NCBI RefSeq assembly: GCF_000384035.1
Contig: NZ_KB913024.1
Location: forward strand, 883,655 to 947,654
DNA length: 64,000 nt
Origin: Actinopolyspora mortivallis DSM 44261
Lineage (GTDB): Bacteria > Actinomycetota > Actinomycetes > Mycobacteriales > Pseudonocardiaceae
Direction: 5' to 3'
Part shown: piece by piece, positions 1 to 9,723 of the stretch
How positions within the stretch are numbered: the first letter of the stretch is position 1
Layout: the number at the start of each line of letters is the position of its first letter
Translations under genes and position numbers: made by a program
The notes under the pieces: model-generated
The model's database searches: none
What the model saw: the letters and a program-made list of their open reading frames with translations, nothing else
Told to the model about the DNA's origin: nothing

Positions 1-485
1 TGTCGACCTTGTCGGTGGAGACCTCCAGCAGAGGTTCGTCGACCTCGACGGTGTCGCCGACCTGTTTGAGCCACCGGGTGATCGTGCCCTCGCTGACGCT
101 CTCACCGAGCGCGGGCATCTGCACGTCCGTTCCCCGCGCCGAACCCGTGGCCGCCGGTGCGGGTTGCTGCGCGGCCGGCTCGGGCCGGGACGCCGGTTCC
201 GGCTCCGGGGTGGGGCTCTGTTCGGCGGCGGGCTGACGGGGCTGTTCGGAGGCCCCCTCGCTGCTGTCACCGATCAGGGCCAGCTCACCGCCGACCTCGA
301 CGGTGTCATCCTCGTTGGCTATGATCTGTTGCACTACACCGGCGGCCGGTGAGGGGATCTCGGTGTCGACCTTGTCGGTGGAGACCTCCAGCAGAGGTTC
401 GTCGACCTCGACGGTGTCGCCGACCTGTTTGAGCCACCGGGTGATCGTGCCCTCGCTGACGCTCTCACCGAGTGCCGGCATCTGG
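1..485 (-). repeat. Near-identical in-frame lipoyl-domain repeat
   Basis: Positions 1-122 and 364-485 are direct repeats at an offset of 363 bases (121 codons) and differ at only a few bases near one end. They encode the two lipoyl domains of the E2 subunit. The true repeat probably continues beyond position 1. Confidence 0.9.
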
Positions 486-499
486 ACAGAGAAGGCCAT
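1..499 (-). CDS. sucB: Dihydrolipoamide acyltransferase (E2), N-terminal part, cut by window edge
   Basis: E2 of a 2-oxoacid dehydrogenase complex; it carries acyl groups on swinging lipoyl arms in the cytoplasm. Only the first ~166 codons are in the window. They encode one full lipoyl domain (about residues 1-78, lipoyl lysine K43 in STDKVDTEI), an Ala/Pro/Glu-rich linker, and the start of a second lipoyl domain that repeats the first almost base for base. The catalytic domain lies beyond position 1. The ATG is at 497-499. It is the next gene after lpd on the same strand, as expected for an E3-E2 pair (Rv2215/dlaT-like). Two tandem lipoyl domains fit the actinobacterial SucB/DlaT type; which oxoacid complex it serves cannot be told from this part. 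Confidence 0.93.
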   Translation of the reverse strand, partial: MAFSVQMPALGESVSEGTITRWLKQVGDTVEVDEPLLEVSTDKVDTEIPSPAAGVVQQIIANEDDTVEVGGELALIGDSSEGASEQPRQPAAEQSPTPEPEPASRPEPAAQQPAPAATGSARGTDVQMPALGESVSEGTITRWLKQVGDTVEVDEPLLEVSTDKVD

Positions 500-563
500 C
501 TCTTGCTGACTCCTCGTACTCGTGGCGTGTGGTGGGCGGGCGTTGCCGGTTGAGCGTTCCGCG

Positions 564-1934
564 TCAGCCGTGTACGTGCAGAGGCTTGCCCGCCAGGGCC
601 AGGTGTGCCTCGCCCAGGGCCTCCGACTGCGTGGGGTGGGCGTGGACCAGCGGAGCCACGTCCTCGGGGAGGGCCTCCCAGTTGTAGATGAGCTGGGCCT
701 CGCTGACGAGTTCGCCCACGCGCTCCCCGATCAGATGAAGGCCGAGCACCGGGCCGTCCGCGGCGCGGACCACCTTGACGGCGCCCGCCGTCTTGATGAT
801 CTGGCTCTTGCCGTTGCCCGCGAGGTCGTAGGTGAAGGTCTCCACCTTGTCGTACTGTTCCCGGGCGGCGCTCTCGGTGAGGCCCACCGAGGCCACCTCG
901 GGATTGCTGTAGGTCACCCGGGGGATGCCCGCCTCGTCGATGACCGGCGGGTTGAGTCCGGCGATGTCCTCGGCGATGAACACGCCCTGCTGGAAACCGC
1001 GGTGGGCGAGTTGCAGCCCGGGGACGATGTCGCCGACCGCGTAGACGCCGGGCAGGTTGGTGCGCAGCCGCTCGTCGGTGCGCACGAAACCGCGTTCCAG
1101 GGTGAGGCCGGCCTCCTCGTAACCGTGGCCGGCCGTGTTCGGGCCCCGCCCGACGGCGACCAGCATCAGGTCGGCCTCCAGGGTCTCGCCGTTCTCCAGG
1201 CTGACCGTGACCCCCTCGTCGGTCTGTTGCGCTCCGGTGAACTTGACACCGGTGGAGAACTTGATCCCGCGCTTGCGGAAGGCGCGCTCCAACTGCTTGG
1301 AGCAGTACTCGTCCTCGTTGGGAACGAGGTGGGGCAGTGCCTCGACGATGTTCACCTCGGCCCCGAAGGAACGCCACACGCTGGCGAACTCGACACCGAT
1401 GACCCCTCCACCGAGGATGACGACCTTCTCGGGGACGTAGTCGAGGTTGAGCGCCTGCTCACTGGCGACGATCCTGCCCCCGAACTCCAGGCCGGGCAGG
1501 GTCTTGGAGTAGGAGCCGGTGGCCAGCACCACGTTCGTGCCGGTGTAGCGTGTGCCGTCGACCTCGACGGTGTTGGCGTCGACGAGCCTGCCGGCACCCT
1601 CCACGTAGTTGACCTTGTGGGCCTTGGCGAGCCCCTGTAGCCCCTTGTGCAGTTTGGAGACGATGCCGTCCTTGTAGGAGTTCACACCGTCGATGTCGAT
1701 GCCCTCGAGGGAGGCCTTCACGCCGACCTGGGAACTCGCACGGGTGGAGTCCGCCACCTCGGCGGCGTGCAACAAGGCTTTGGTGGGGATGCACCCTCGG
1801 TGCAGACAGGTCCCACCGAGCTTGTCCTTTTCGATGAGGGTGACGGAAAGGCCCAGCTCCGCCGCGCGGAAAGCGCAGGCGTAGCCGCCGGAGCCGCCAC
1901 CGAGGATGACTAGATCGGCGGACGTGTCGGTCAC
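564..1934 (-). CDS. lpd: Dihydrolipoamide dehydrogenase (E3)
   Basis: Flavoprotein that reoxidises dihydrolipoamide with NAD+ for 2-oxoacid dehydrogenase complexes. About 456 residues, usual for the family. Visible parts: N-terminal FAD-binding GGGSGG, redox-active disulfide in [13 protein letters not shown], second dinucleotide fold [13 protein letters not shown] motif AVGDI, and the C-terminal catalytic base in HAHPTQSE. I chose the GTG at 1934 because GAGGAG lies 6 bases upstream (1941-1946); an ATG at 1958 would add eight residues without a good ribosome site. It sits just upstream of the E2 gene on the same strand. Confidence 0.96.
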   Translation of the reverse strand: MTDTSADLVILGGGSGGYACAFRAAELGLSVTLIEKDKLGGTCLHRGCIPTKALLHAAEVADSTRASSQVGVKASLEGIDIDGVNSYKDGIVSKLHKGLQGLAKAHKVNYVEGAGRLVDANTVEVDGTRYTGTNVVLATGSYSKTLPGLEFGGRIVASEQALNLDYVPEKVVILGGGVIGVEFASVWRSFGAEVNIVEALPHLVPNEDEYCSKQLERAFRKRGIKFSTGVKFTGAQQTDEGVTVSLENGETLEADLMLVAVGRGPNTAGHGYEEAGLTLERGFVRTDERLRTNLPGVYAVGDIVPGLQLAHRGFQQGVFIAEDIAGLNPPVIDEAGIPRVTYSNPEVASVGLTESAAREQYDKVETFTYDLAGNGKSQIIKTAGAVKVVRAADGPVLGLHLIGERVGELVSEAQLIYNWEALPEDVAPLVHAHPTQSEALGEAHLALAGKPLHVHG

Positions 1935-2162
1935 TTCGCACTCCTCGACAGGCATCATTGTTCAACTCACTGTTGGCGGTGCGGAGGATCCCCCCGCCGC
2001 CGGAAGACATCTTGTCACCACGCGAGCGGTGGGCGCGACACGGGATGGGCGGGTTTCCGGCGCGAATGGCGTGAAGATCACAGTCACCTTACTTCTCAAC
2101 GCACGGCGGAGCCCTTTTATGCCCGGCCTGGCAGTATCGTGGTAGGCGGGTTAGGAGGAAAC

Positions 2163-2513
2163 GTGGGTCTGTTCGAGCGTCTGCGCCGCAAGGGGCGGCA
2201 GCGACGCACGCGTCCGGAACGCAACCAGGACACCGAGCACTTACGCCAGTGGGCGGCCGAGCGCCGTGGGGTCGAGGGGTTCCTGGAGCCACCCACACAG
2301 GTGACCGAGGCAACGATCGTGCTCGTCGCCCACGACGGGGAGTGGACGCGGCGCAGGATCGGTGACCGCGAGAGCGCGATCCGTTTCACGCACCGACTCG
2401 GTATCCCCTTCTACGAGGTGCACAAGGTCGGCTACCCCCAGCGGATGCGGGACTACCAGCGCAAGCAGCGCGTCCTGCGTCGCCGCGAGTACCGCCGTCG
2501 GCTGGAGGAGTGA
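2163..2513 (+). CDS. Small conserved basic protein, unknown function
   Basis: 116-residue soluble protein, strongly basic at both ends (Arg-rich N-terminus, RRREYRRRLEE-like C-terminus). The middle has a hydrophobic strand (ATIVLVAHDGEW) and an Arg/Ile segment. No signal peptide or membrane segment. The GTG at 2163 follows AGGAGG at 2153-2158. I do not recognise a named family beyond a conserved actinobacterial protein found near lpd and pepA. The terminal charge suggests nucleic acid or ribosome contact, but that is only inference. Confidence 0.8.
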   Translation: MGLFERLRRKGRQRRTRPERNQDTEHLRQWAAERRGVEGFLEPPTQVTEATIVLVAHDGEWTRRRIGDRESAIRFTHRLGIPFYEVHKVGYPQRMRDYQRKQRVLRRREYRRRLEE

Positions 2514-2560
2514 TCCGGCGGCCACGCCCACGACGTCACTGTCGTGGCCGGGCCGCCGGA
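2514..2560. terminator. Bidirectional hairpin between the small basic protein and pepA
   Basis: Outer stem 2514-2522 with 2552-2560 (9 bp) and inner stem 2528-2534 with 2541-2547 (7 bp), followed by CCACCCTTTT. It lies between convergent genes. Confidence 0.75.
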
Positions 2561-2578
2561 CCACCCTTTTCGCGGGGG

Positions 2579-4072
2579 TCAGCCGTTCTCGGCGATGTCG
2601 GCCAGCGCGGCTGCCATGGTGCGGACCGGAACTCCCGTTCCTCCCTTGGGGGTGTAGCCCCACGGTGAGTTCGAGTTGTAGGCGGGCCCTGCGACGTCGA
2701 TGTGTGCCCAGGCCGTCTGCCCGGTCACGAACTCGCTCAGGAAGTGCCCGGCCACCAACATGCCACCCCACCGCTGGCCGGTGACGTTGGTCAGGTCGGC
2801 CAGCTTGGAGTCCAGGTCACCGCGCAGTTCCTCGGGCAGGGGCATGGCCCAGCCCCCCTCGCCGGTGGCCCGGGAGAGCGCGGCCACCCGGTCCCGGAAC
2901 TGCTCGCTTCCCATCACCCCCGGTGTGCGCTTGCCGAGGGCCACCAGCTGGGCACCGGTGAGCGTGGAGGCCTCGATCAGGTACTCCGGCTCGTCCTCGC
3001 AGGCCCGGGTGATCGCGTCGGCCAGGATGAGCCTGCCCTCGGCGTCGGTGTTGAGGACCTCCACGGTCCTGCCGCCGTACATCCGCAACACGTCGCCGGG
3101 GCGGTAGGCGGTCCCGGAGGGCATGTTCTCGGCCATGGGAACCGTGGCCGTGATGTCCAGGGGATAGTTGAGTTTGGCGGCCAGCACCACGGTGGCTATC
3201 ACGGCGGCGGCCCCGGACATGTCCGAGGTCATCTCCTCCATGCCCGAGGCGGGTTTGAGGGAGATTCCGCCGGTGTCGAAGGTCACGCCCTTGCCGACCA
3301 GCGCGACCTTCCGCGCCCCCTTGGGGCCCTTGTGGCGCAGCCGCACCAACCGTGGTGGCCGCGACGATCCCGCGCCGACCCCCAGGATGCCGCCGTAGCC
3401 GTGCTTGCGCAGCTCGTCCTCGTCGAGGGTCTCGACCTCCAGGCCGGCGGCCCGGCCGAGTTCGGCGGCCCGCTCCGCCATCGTCGCGGGCGGCAGGTCG
3501 TTCGGCGGGGTGTTGATCAGGTCGCGCGCGGTGTTGACGGCCTCGCCGATGGCGGTGGCCCCCTTCAGGGCCGACTTGGCGCCGTCGCTCTTGGCGTCGG
3601 CAACGAGCAGGTCGACCTTGGCGACCGGATCCTCTCCCGGCTGCGACTTGTAGCGCGTGTAGGAGTAGGCCCCCATGACGGTGCCCTGGACGGTCGCGGA
3701 AAGGTCCAGCGCGGACAGTGTGTTCGCCGCGTGGGAGACGCCGTTCAGGGAACGCGCCGCGACCCCGGCGGCACGTCGCACCGACTCTGCGGGAATCTCA
3801 CCGTCGGTGTCGCGTTTGCCCAGACCGACCGCCAGGAGCACGTTGGCGCGGATCGAGCCGCTCGCCGGGACCCTGACCACCTCTTCGGCCTTGCCCTTGG
3901 CACCGAGCAGGCTCAGTGTCTCGGTGAGGTTGCCGTCGAACGCGGCCGCGAGCTCGTTGGTTCCCTGGGCGAGCTCGGGCCCGTCGCTACCCTCGACGGT
4001 GCCGATCACCAGTGTCTCCGCGGCCAGTTTGGTGGCCGCACTGTCGGCGAGGGTGAGTTTGGGCGTTGTCAC
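2579..4072 (-). CDS. pepA: Leucyl aminopeptidase, M17 family
   Basis: Cytosolic dizinc aminopeptidase releasing N-terminal residues from peptides. 497 residues, normal size. The N-terminal domain is followed by the catalytic domain with [16 protein letters not shown] (metal-binding and catalytic lysine) and the family signature [13 protein letters not shown]. The start is GTG at 4072 with GGGAGGAACC just upstream; the frame stays open further upstream, but that sequence does not look like PepA. Position near lpd/E2 matches other actinomycetes (Rv2213). It is convergent with the small basic protein. Confidence 0.95.
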   Translation of the reverse strand: MTTPKLTLADSAATKLAAETLVIGTVEGSDGPELAQGTNELAAAFDGNLTETLSLLGAKGKAEEVVRVPASGSIRANVLLAVGLGKRDTDGEIPAESVRRAAGVAARSLNGVSHAANTLSALDLSATVQGTVMGAYSYTRYKSQPGEDPVAKVDLLVADAKSDGAKSALKGATAIGEAVNTARDLINTPPNDLPPATMAERAAELGRAAGLEVETLDEDELRKHGYGGILGVGAGSSRPPRLVRLRHKGPKGARKVALVGKGVTFDTGGISLKPASGMEEMTSDMSGAAAVIATVVLAAKLNYPLDITATVPMAENMPSGTAYRPGDVLRMYGGRTVEVLNTDAEGRLILADAITRACEDEPEYLIEASTLTGAQLVALGKRTPGVMGSEQFRDRVAALSRATGEGGWAMPLPEELRGDLDSKLADLTNVTGQRWGGMLVAGHFLSEFVTGQTAWAHIDVAGPAYNSNSPWGYTPKGGTGVPVRTMAAALADIAENG

Positions 4073-4496
4073 GTGTGGTTCCTCCCGGACCGTGCCGTGG
4101 ACGGGGTGGTCTTTCCGCCCACGGGTTCTGCCTTCCGCTGGCACTGTAGAACGGGACTTCGGTCGCGCGTACAGCAGTCCTTCGTGCGTGTCGTACGGTT
4201 TTCCCCTGGTTACACGGTGCCGCGAGTCGGTGTCCCTTCCCGTTTTTCCCGGGGCCCTCCACCCGTGGGGAGCCACGAGTCCCGCCGAGGGACAGCGGGC
4301 GACTTCGGGGCGGGGCCCGTCGCGGCCCACTCTTTCCGGGGACTTTCCGTGACCTGCTCGGTACGTACCAGCACAGTGGGGGGACGGGGCCCCGGCGAAC
4401 GACGGGGTGAATTGCCGAGCGGCGTAGACTGACCCGCCACGTCAGTGTGTGAAGTACTCATCCGCCGGAACCGGCGTTACTACGAGGATGGTTCGC
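4073..4496. other. Divergent intergenic region, pepA / permease
   Basis: 424 bases without a convincing gene. A TACAGT box (4148-4143, minus strand) could serve pepA with a leader of roughly 65 bases. A TAGACT box at 4425-4430 faces the permease. I see no hairpin or known riboswitch. Confidence 0.5.
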
Positions 4497-5753
4497 GTGG
4501 CCGGACGAGCTGAGCTCGCGGGGTGGACGTCCCTGTGGAGGACGGTCCCGCTCGTTCCGGGAGGGATGCTGGGGGCCGGGGTGTTCGTGGGGGTGGCCCC
4601 GGCCGCGGAGATCGCGGGCGGGTGGATGGTGCTCGCCGTCCCGCTGGCCGCCCTCACCGCGTTGTGCGCCGCGATCTCGACCGCCCACCAGTCCGCCTCC
4701 TACCGGGGCGGGGGAGCCGGATACAGCTGTGTGCGGGACAAGCTGGGGGACGCCCCCGGACGTGCCGCGGCGGGGACCCATCTCGCCGGACACGTGACCG
4801 CGATGGCGGCGACAACCGGCGCGGCGGCCGAGTACCTGCCCTTCCCGAAGGCGCTGACCACGGTGGCCGTGCTGGTGTTCGTGGCGCTGTTGTTCGCCAC
4901 GGGGGTGCGGATCCGTGGGTTGGCGGGTTGGTTGTGGCTGGGACTCACCCTGGCGGTCCTGGCGGTGGTCGTCACCGCCTGCCTGACGATCGCTCCGGTG
5001 GCGGCCGAGGCCGACTCGCAGCACCGGCCGCTGGCCGTGACCTCGGCGGCGGGGGTGCTGTTCTTCGCCTTCCTGGGGTTCGAACGACTCACCTCACCGG
5101 GAACGGGGGAGAGGAGGTTGCCCGCTCGGGCGGTACGTCGGGGGCTGCTGCTCGGGACCTCGGTGACCGCCGCGGTGCTGCTGACGGTGGTGTTCGCGGT
5201 GACCCGGCAGCTGGGGGCGGTCCGGCTCGGCCTGTCCGGGGTTCCCCTGTTGGACGCGTTGCGCGCCGCGGACGCGGCCGCGCTGGTCCCGGCTGTGGGG
5301 TTGGGCGCGGGCCTGGTCATGGTGCCGGTGCTGCTGGGCACGCTCCGCTCGGCCCGCTCCGTCGGCCTGGCCGTGGTGGCCGACGGGGAGCTGCCGGGGC
5401 TGCTGGGGCGGCGCACCGGGGACCGTCCGTGCCCCCTGGACGGTGTGCTGCTCGCCGTGGCCGCGGTGCTCGCCCTGCTGCTCACTCCCGCCGTCGCGAT
5501 GGGCGTGGCCGCGTGCTGCCTGCTGGTGCACTACGCGTTCGTCAACGCCGCCGCCAGGGTGCTGCTGGCCGACGAGTGGACGTGGTCGATGCGCGCGGCG
5601 TGTCTGGGGATGGGGCTTTCCGTGATTCTGGCGATGAGCATGCCCGTTCCGGTCATGGCGGCCACCGCCGTGGTGACGGCGGCCATGCCGGTGGGGGCAG
5701 CCCTCCTCTCCCGCACGCGTCCCGCCGTGCGTCGTCGGCTCCCCGTGGAGTGA
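4497..5753 (+). CDS. APC-superfamily amino-acid permease-like membrane protein
   Basis: About 418 residues, mostly hydrophobic, with roughly 11-12 predicted membrane segments. The first helix carries the glycine-rich APC motif (PGGMLGAGVFVGVAP), which binds substrate in this superfamily. The resemblance is to amino acid/amine exchangers, but substrate is unknown. Start is uncertain: GTG 4497 has GAGG nine bases upstream, and also GAGGAT (4484-4489) ending seven bases before it, as in a leaderless promoter. ATG 4488 and GTG 4449 are in-frame alternatives. It stands alone, divergent from pepA. Confidence 0.85.
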   Translation: MAGRAELAGWTSLWRTVPLVPGGMLGAGVFVGVAPAAEIAGGWMVLAVPLAALTALCAAISTAHQSASYRGGGAGYSCVRDKLGDAPGRAAAGTHLAGHVTAMAATTGAAAEYLPFPKALTTVAVLVFVALLFATGVRIRGLAGWLWLGLTLAVLAVVVTACLTIAPVAAEADSQHRPLAVTSAAGVLFFAFLGFERLTSPGTGERRLPARAVRRGLLLGTSVTAAVLLTVVFAVTRQLGAVRLGLSGVPLLDALRAADAAALVPAVGLGAGLVMVPVLLGTLRSARSVGLAVVADGELPGLLGRRTGDRPCPLDGVLLAVAAVLALLLTPAVAMGVAACCLLVHYAFVNAAARVLLADEWTWSMRAACLGMGLSVILAMSMPVPVMAATAVVTAAMPVGAALLSRTRPAVRRRLPVE

Positions 5754-5930
5754 CCGTCCGAAGTGCTCGCCCGACGGTGGGGTTCCTCCGAGCCGAAGGC
5801 GTGTGCGAACACGTCGTGACGACACGGACACCCAACGGAACCACGACAGTCGCCATACCGACATCGCCGTGGAGAAAACTCGGACGGCCAAGTGTTCCTG
5901 ATCCGGTTTCCACTGCTCTCAAGGGCGCGA

Positions 5931-5936
5931 TACGGT
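5931..5936 (+). promoter_or_regulatory. -10 box of ilvE, leaderless arrangement
   Basis: TACGGT, six bases, then ATG at 5943. No ribosome site precedes the ATG. Confidence 0.6.
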
Positions 5937-5942
5937 ACGCGC

Positions 5943-7046
5943 ATGAACCAACCCCTCTCGTTCTCCCGGACCGAAAACCCCCAACCCGCCAGCGCCGAAC
6001 ACCGTGCCCGGGTGCTGGCGAACCCAGGATTCGGCAACCACTTCACCGATCACATGGTGACGATCCGGTGGAGTACCGAGCGGGGATGGCACGACGCGCG
6101 GCTCGAGCCGTACCACTCGATCGAGCTGGATCCGGCCACGACGGTGCTGCACTACGGCCAGGCCATCTTCGAGGGGCTGAAGGCCTACCGGCAGCCGGAC
6201 GGCTCGGTGGCCTCCTTCCGCCCCGAGGCCAACGCGACCCGTTTCCGGGACTCGGCCCGCAGGCTGGCCATGCCGGAGCTTCCCGAGCGGACCTTCCTCG
6301 AGTCGCTGCGTGAACTGGTGCGGGTGGACGAGCAGTGGGTGCCCGGCGAAGGGGAGAGCTCGCTGTACCTGCGGCCGTTCATGATCTCCACCGAACAGAC
6401 CCTCGGGGTGAACCGCCCGGCGGGCAGTTACCTCTACACGCTCATCGCCTCGCCCGCGGGGTCCTACTTCGCGAGCGGGGTCAAACCGGTGACGGTCTGG
6501 CTCAGCCACGACTATGTGCGGGCGAGCCCCGGAGGAACGGGCGCGGCCAAGTTCGCCGGGAACTACGCCGCCTCCTTCGTCGCCCAGGCCCAGGCCGCCG
6601 AGAAGGGATGCGACCAGGTCGTCTGGCTGGACGCGGTGGAACGCCGGGCCGTCGAGGAGATGGGCGGTATGAACCTGTTCTTCGTGTTCGGTTCCGGCGC
6701 GGAGGCCACACTCGTCACCCCGGAGCTGACCGGGAGCCTGTTGCCCGGGGTCACGCGTTCCTCCCTGCTGCGTCTCGGGGAACGCCTGGGCGTGCGGGTC
6801 GAACAGCGCCGGATCACCACCGACGAGTGGGAGGAGAAGGCGGCCTCCGGTGAGCTGACCGAGGTGTTCGCCTGCGGCACCGCCGCCGTGGTCACCCCGG
6901 TCGGCAGGGTCCGGCACCGGGACGGGGAGTTCACCATCGCCGACGGTCAGCCGGGGGAGCTGACGATGAGGCTGCGCGAACAGCTCACCGGTATCCAGTA
7001 CGGCAAGCTCGACGACCCCGAAGGCTGGATGACCCCGCTGACCTGA
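5943..7046 (+). CDS. ilvE: Branched-chain amino acid aminotransferase
   Basis: PLP enzyme of fold type IV, transaminating Leu/Ile/Val with 2-oxoglutarate; last step of branched-chain synthesis and first step of breakdown. 367 residues, typical for the actinobacterial group II enzyme. The PLP lysine is K203 in [25 protein letters not shown] near the N-terminus and the [12 protein letters not shown] segment are hallmark blocks. The ATG at 5943 gives the expected [13 protein letters not shown] start; upstream in-frame codons lack support. Monocistronic, convergent with cobS across a hairpin. Confidence 0.96.
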   Translation: MNQPLSFSRTENPQPASAEHRARVLANPGFGNHFTDHMVTIRWSTERGWHDARLEPYHSIELDPATTVLHYGQAIFEGLKAYRQPDGSVASFRPEANATRFRDSARRLAMPELPERTFLESLRELVRVDEQWVPGEGESSLYLRPFMISTEQTLGVNRPAGSYLYTLIASPAGSYFASGVKPVTVWLSHDYVRASPGGTGAAKFAGNYAASFVAQAQAAEKGCDQVVWLDAVERRAVEEMGGMNLFFVFGSGAEATLVTPELTGSLLPGVTRSSLLRLGERLGVRVEQRRITTDEWEEKAASGELTEVFACGTAAVVTPVGRVRHRDGEFTIADGQPGELTMRLREQLTGIQYGKLDDPEGWMTPLT

Positions 7047-7053
7047 GCCGCTG

Positions 7054-7078
7054 CCGGGGAGACACACCGTCTCCCCGG
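7054..7078. terminator. Bidirectional hairpin ilvE / cobS
   Basis: Perfect 10-bp stem 7054-7063 with 7069-7078, five-base loop, between convergent genes. Confidence 0.75.
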
Positions 7079-7141
7079 GACGGGAATCCCACCCGCACCG
7101 CCGCCTGTTCCGCGTGATCCCCGCGCGGGGGCAGGACGCTG

Positions 7142-7891
7142 CTAGACGCCTCCGAAAGCGCACAGTGCCAGGACGAGAGTGGTGGCGAACTCACTGGAGG
7201 CACCGAGCACGTCACCGGTGATCCCGCCGAATCTGCGGTGGGCGTGTCTGCTGAAAACCCACAGCAGGCCCGCCGTGATCGGCACGGCGGCCGTGCCGAT
7301 CCACCACTGCGGTGCCGTGGCCGCACCTCCGGCCACCGTCAGCGGAATCCACCAGGCCGTCGCGGTGATCCGCGACTGGGAGCCGGCAACCAGCGCCCCC
7401 ATGCCCGCCGGCCGGGCGGCGGGAACACCGGTTCGACAGCACAGCTGGAAAGCGGCCCGCCCCACCGCACAGGCCAGCACCACCACGGCCCACTGGCCGC
7501 TCTCCGCCGCGCGGGCCATGCCGGAGGCCTGTATCCCGAGCACGAGCACCAGCGCGGTCACCGCGAAGGGGCCGGTGCCGCCGTCGCGCATCACCGCCAG
7601 AGCCCGTTCGGGCGGTCCGTAGCAACCCAGTCCGTCCACGGTGTCGGCCAGGCCGTCGAGGTGCATCCCCCTGGTGGCCAGGGCGAGCACTCCCGTAGTC
7701 ACCAGTCCGGCCAGCAGCCCGGGAGCGCCGAGGGCGAGCATCGCCCACAACCACCCGGCGGCGAAGACTCCCAGCAGGATCCCCACCAACGGGGCGAACG
7801 TGATGGCCCGCGCGCTTGTTCGCTCGTCGACCTCCCCCACCCGCACGGGCAGCACGGTGAGCCAGGCCAACGCCAGACGGAGTCCGTCCAC
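7142..7891 (-). CDS. cobS: Adenosylcobinamide-GDP ribazoletransferase (cobalamin synthase)
   Basis: Integral membrane enzyme joining adenosylcobinamide-GDP and alpha-ribazole (phosphate) in the last stage of B12 assembly. 249 residues with several hydrophobic segments. The conserved block TRGMHLDGLADTVDGLG, with its acidic residues, identifies the family. It starts at GTG 7891, seven bases after the cobT stop, so cobT and cobS are probably cotranscribed and translationally close. The N-terminal MDGLRLALAWLTVLPV matches family starts. Confidence 0.94.
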   Translation of the reverse strand: MDGLRLALAWLTVLPVRVGEVDERTSARAITFAPLVGILLGVFAAGWLWAMLALGAPGLLAGLVTTGVLALATRGMHLDGLADTVDGLGCYGPPERALAVMRDGGTGPFAVTALVLVLGIQASGMARAAESGQWAVVVLACAVGRAAFQLCCRTGVPAARPAGMGALVAGSQSRITATAWWIPLTVAGGAATAPQWWIGTAAVPITAGLLWVFSRHAHRRFGGITGDVLGASSEFATTLVLALCAFGGV

Positions 7892-7898
7892 GACGCGC

Positions 7899-9041
7899 TC
7901 AGTCCCCCGAGCCGGAGGCCACGGGGCCGACGGCCTCGTCCGCCGTGGGCCCCTGGATCCCCGCCTGTTCGAAGGTGGACATCTCCGCCAGCACCCTGAC
8001 GGCCGCGTTGACCACCGGCAGCGCGGTCACCGCGCCGGATCCCTCACCCAGCCGCATGTCGAGATCCAGCACGGGAGACAGGTCCAGCTGGTCGAGAACG
8101 ATCGAGGCGGCGGGCTCCACGGAACGGTGCCCGGCCAACCACCACCGCACGGCTCCCGGGGCCAGTTCCTCGGCGACCAGCGCCGCCGCGCCGACGACCA
8201 TGCCGTCGAGGATCACCGGGGTTCCGCGCGCGGAGGCTCGGGCGAGGAACCCGGCCATCGCGGCCAGGTCCGCTCCCCCCGCCGTGCGCAGCAGCGCCAG
8301 CGGATCGTCGGCGACTCGGCGTGCCCGGCGCAGGCCGTCCCGGACGGCGGCTGTCTTGCGCATCCACGCGGCGTCGTCGATGCCGGTACCCCGTCCCACC
8401 ACGGCCACCGGTTCGCTGGAGGTGAGCGCGGCCGTGAGCACCGCAGCCGGTGTGGTGTTGCCGATGCCCATGTCTCCGGCGACCAGCAGATCCGCGCCCG
8501 CGTCGATCTCCTCGTCGGCGAGGGTCCGACCGGCGAGCACGGCCGAGCGGGCCTGTCGCGGGGTGAGGGCGTCCTCGGTGTGCAGGGTCCCGGAGGAACG
8601 CCGGACCTTGTGGGTCGAGACCGCCTCCGCGGTGGTGCCGTCCACGGCCATGTCCACCACGCGCACGCTCGCACCGGCGTTGGCGGCCAGGGCGTTGACC
8701 GCAGCGCCTCCGGAGCGGATGTTGGCCACCATCTGTGCGGTGACCTCTTTCGGGTAGGCCGACACCCCGTCGTCGGCTACCCCGTGGTCACCGGCGAAGA
8801 CGACCACCCTCGGTCGGGCGAAGGGACGTGGTGGGCACACTCCCTGGCGCGCGGCCACCCACACGCCCAGCTCCTCCAGTCGCCCGAGGGAACCCGCCGG
8901 TTTGGTGAGTTCACCGTGCCGTGCGATGGCCTGTCGGTGCGCCTGTTCGTCGGGTTGGGGGACCACGCCGAACTCGACCGCCGAGTGGGAGTCGTCGTCG
9001 GCCGACGGCGTGGCCGACGGGGAATCGGACACCGTGGACAA
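7899..9041 (-). CDS. cobT: Nicotinate-nucleotide-dimethylbenzimidazole phosphoribosyltransferase
   Basis: Makes alpha-ribazole 5'-phosphate, the lower ligand of B12. 380 residues. Family blocks: [43 protein letters not shown], and the C-terminal MRLGEGSGA with the catalytic glutamate. The likely start is TTG at 9041 with GGAGGTAAGGC just before it; this is a non-ATG call based on the strong ribosome site. The first ~25 residues are Ser/Asp-rich and may be dispensable. It lies between cobU and cobS. Confidence 0.94.
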   Translation of the reverse strand: MSTVSDSPSATPSADDDSHSAVEFGVVPQPDEQAHRQAIARHGELTKPAGSLGRLEELGVWVAARQGVCPPRPFARPRVVVFAGDHGVADDGVSAYPKEVTAQMVANIRSGGAAVNALAANAGASVRVVDMAVDGTTAEAVSTHKVRRSSGTLHTEDALTPRQARSAVLAGRTLADEEIDAGADLLVAGDMGIGNTTPAAVLTAALTSSEPVAVVGRGTGIDDAAWMRKTAAVRDGLRRARRVADDPLALLRTAGGADLAAMAGFLARASARGTPVILDGMVVGAAALVAEELAPGAVRWWLAGHRSVEPAASIVLDQLDLSPVLDLDMRLGEGSGAVTALPVVNAAVRVLAEMSTFEQAGIQGPTADEAVGPVASGSGD

Positions 9042-9101
9042 GCCTTACCTCCGTAGTAGTCGGGCGGGAGCGGCACGCGACAGCGGTGCGGAACAACGGC
9101 A

Positions 9102-9118
9102 CTCCCCGCTTCGGGGAG
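9102..9118 (-). terminator. Small hairpin between cobU and cobT
   Basis: Perfect 7-bp stem (9102-9108 with 9112-9118) and three-base loop in the 127-base gap between cobU and cobT. It may act as a weak terminator or attenuator; no T-run is obvious. Confidence 0.4.
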
Positions 9119-9168
9119 GGAACGTGTTCACCACGCTCGCTTCCGTCGCATCACCGTAGGGCAGTGAC

Positions 9169-9723
9169 TCACCGTAGTCGAAGTGGTATGCCCGCGACCA
9201 CCAGCAGGACCTCCTCGCACGTCTCGGCCAGGCGGGCGTTGAGCGCGCCGAGTTCGTCCCGGAACATCCGGGCGGCCCGTGTCGCGGGCACGACCCCGAG
9301 GCCGACCTCGGCGGAGACGAGGACCAGCCTGGCCGGGCAGGAGGCGCAGGCCCGCACCAGCTCGGAGCACCGGTGTTCCACGGTTTCCAGGGCCGCGGGA
9401 TCGCGTTCCCAGGCCCCCGCGTCGTCCAGCACCCCGGTCAACCAGGTGGCCAGATCGTCGACCAGCACCGGCGGGTCCGAGTCCCGCGCGGAGGTGAGCA
9501 CGGCGGCCAGGTCCCCCGGGGCGGGGGCCTCGACCGTGCGCCAGGTCTCGGGACGTCGGGCCACGTGTTCGGCGATGCGGTCGTTCCACTCGGGGTCGTG
9601 TGGATCCCGCCGGGCCGTGGCCACGTAGGTGACCCGCTCCGAGTCCGGCAGCAGCCCCTCGGCGTGGGCCGACTTCCCGGAGCGGGCCCCGCCCAGCACC
9701 AGGGTGCGCGGACCGTCGCTCAC
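9169..9723 (-). CDS. cobU: Adenosylcobinamide kinase / guanylyltransferase
   Basis: Bifunctional enzyme that phosphorylates adenosylcobinamide and adds GMP. 184 residues, usual length. The N-terminal P-loop GGARSGKS is followed by YVATA and, in the middle, VLVDDLATWLTG. The start is GTG 9723 with GAGG upstream, and its GTGA overlaps the stop of the aldo/keto reductase gene. That overlap implies translational coupling and a shared transcript. Together with cobT and cobS it completes nucleotide-loop assembly in this window. Confidence 0.95.
   Translation of the reverse strand: MSDGPRTLVLGGARSGKSAHAEGLLPDSERVTYVATARRDPHDPEWNDRIAEHVARRPETWRTVEAPAPGDLAAVLTSARDSDPPVLVDDLATWLTGVLDDAGAWERDPAALETVEHRCSELVRACASCPARLVLVSAEVGLGVVPATRAARMFRDELGALNARLAETCEEVLLVVAGIPLRLR

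Noticed and set aside
2702-4432. Long open frame antisense to pepA (and similar long frames antisense to edd, asnB, aroG and qcrB).
   Set aside because: High third-position GC gives stop-free shadows; their translations are low-complexity Gly/Arg/Pro/His chains without family motifs, while the opposite strand has clear enzymes.
9042-9168. Cobalamin riboswitch before cobT.
   Set aside because: The gap is only 127 bases, lies within the operon and lacks a B12-box-like sequence; only a small hairpin is seen.
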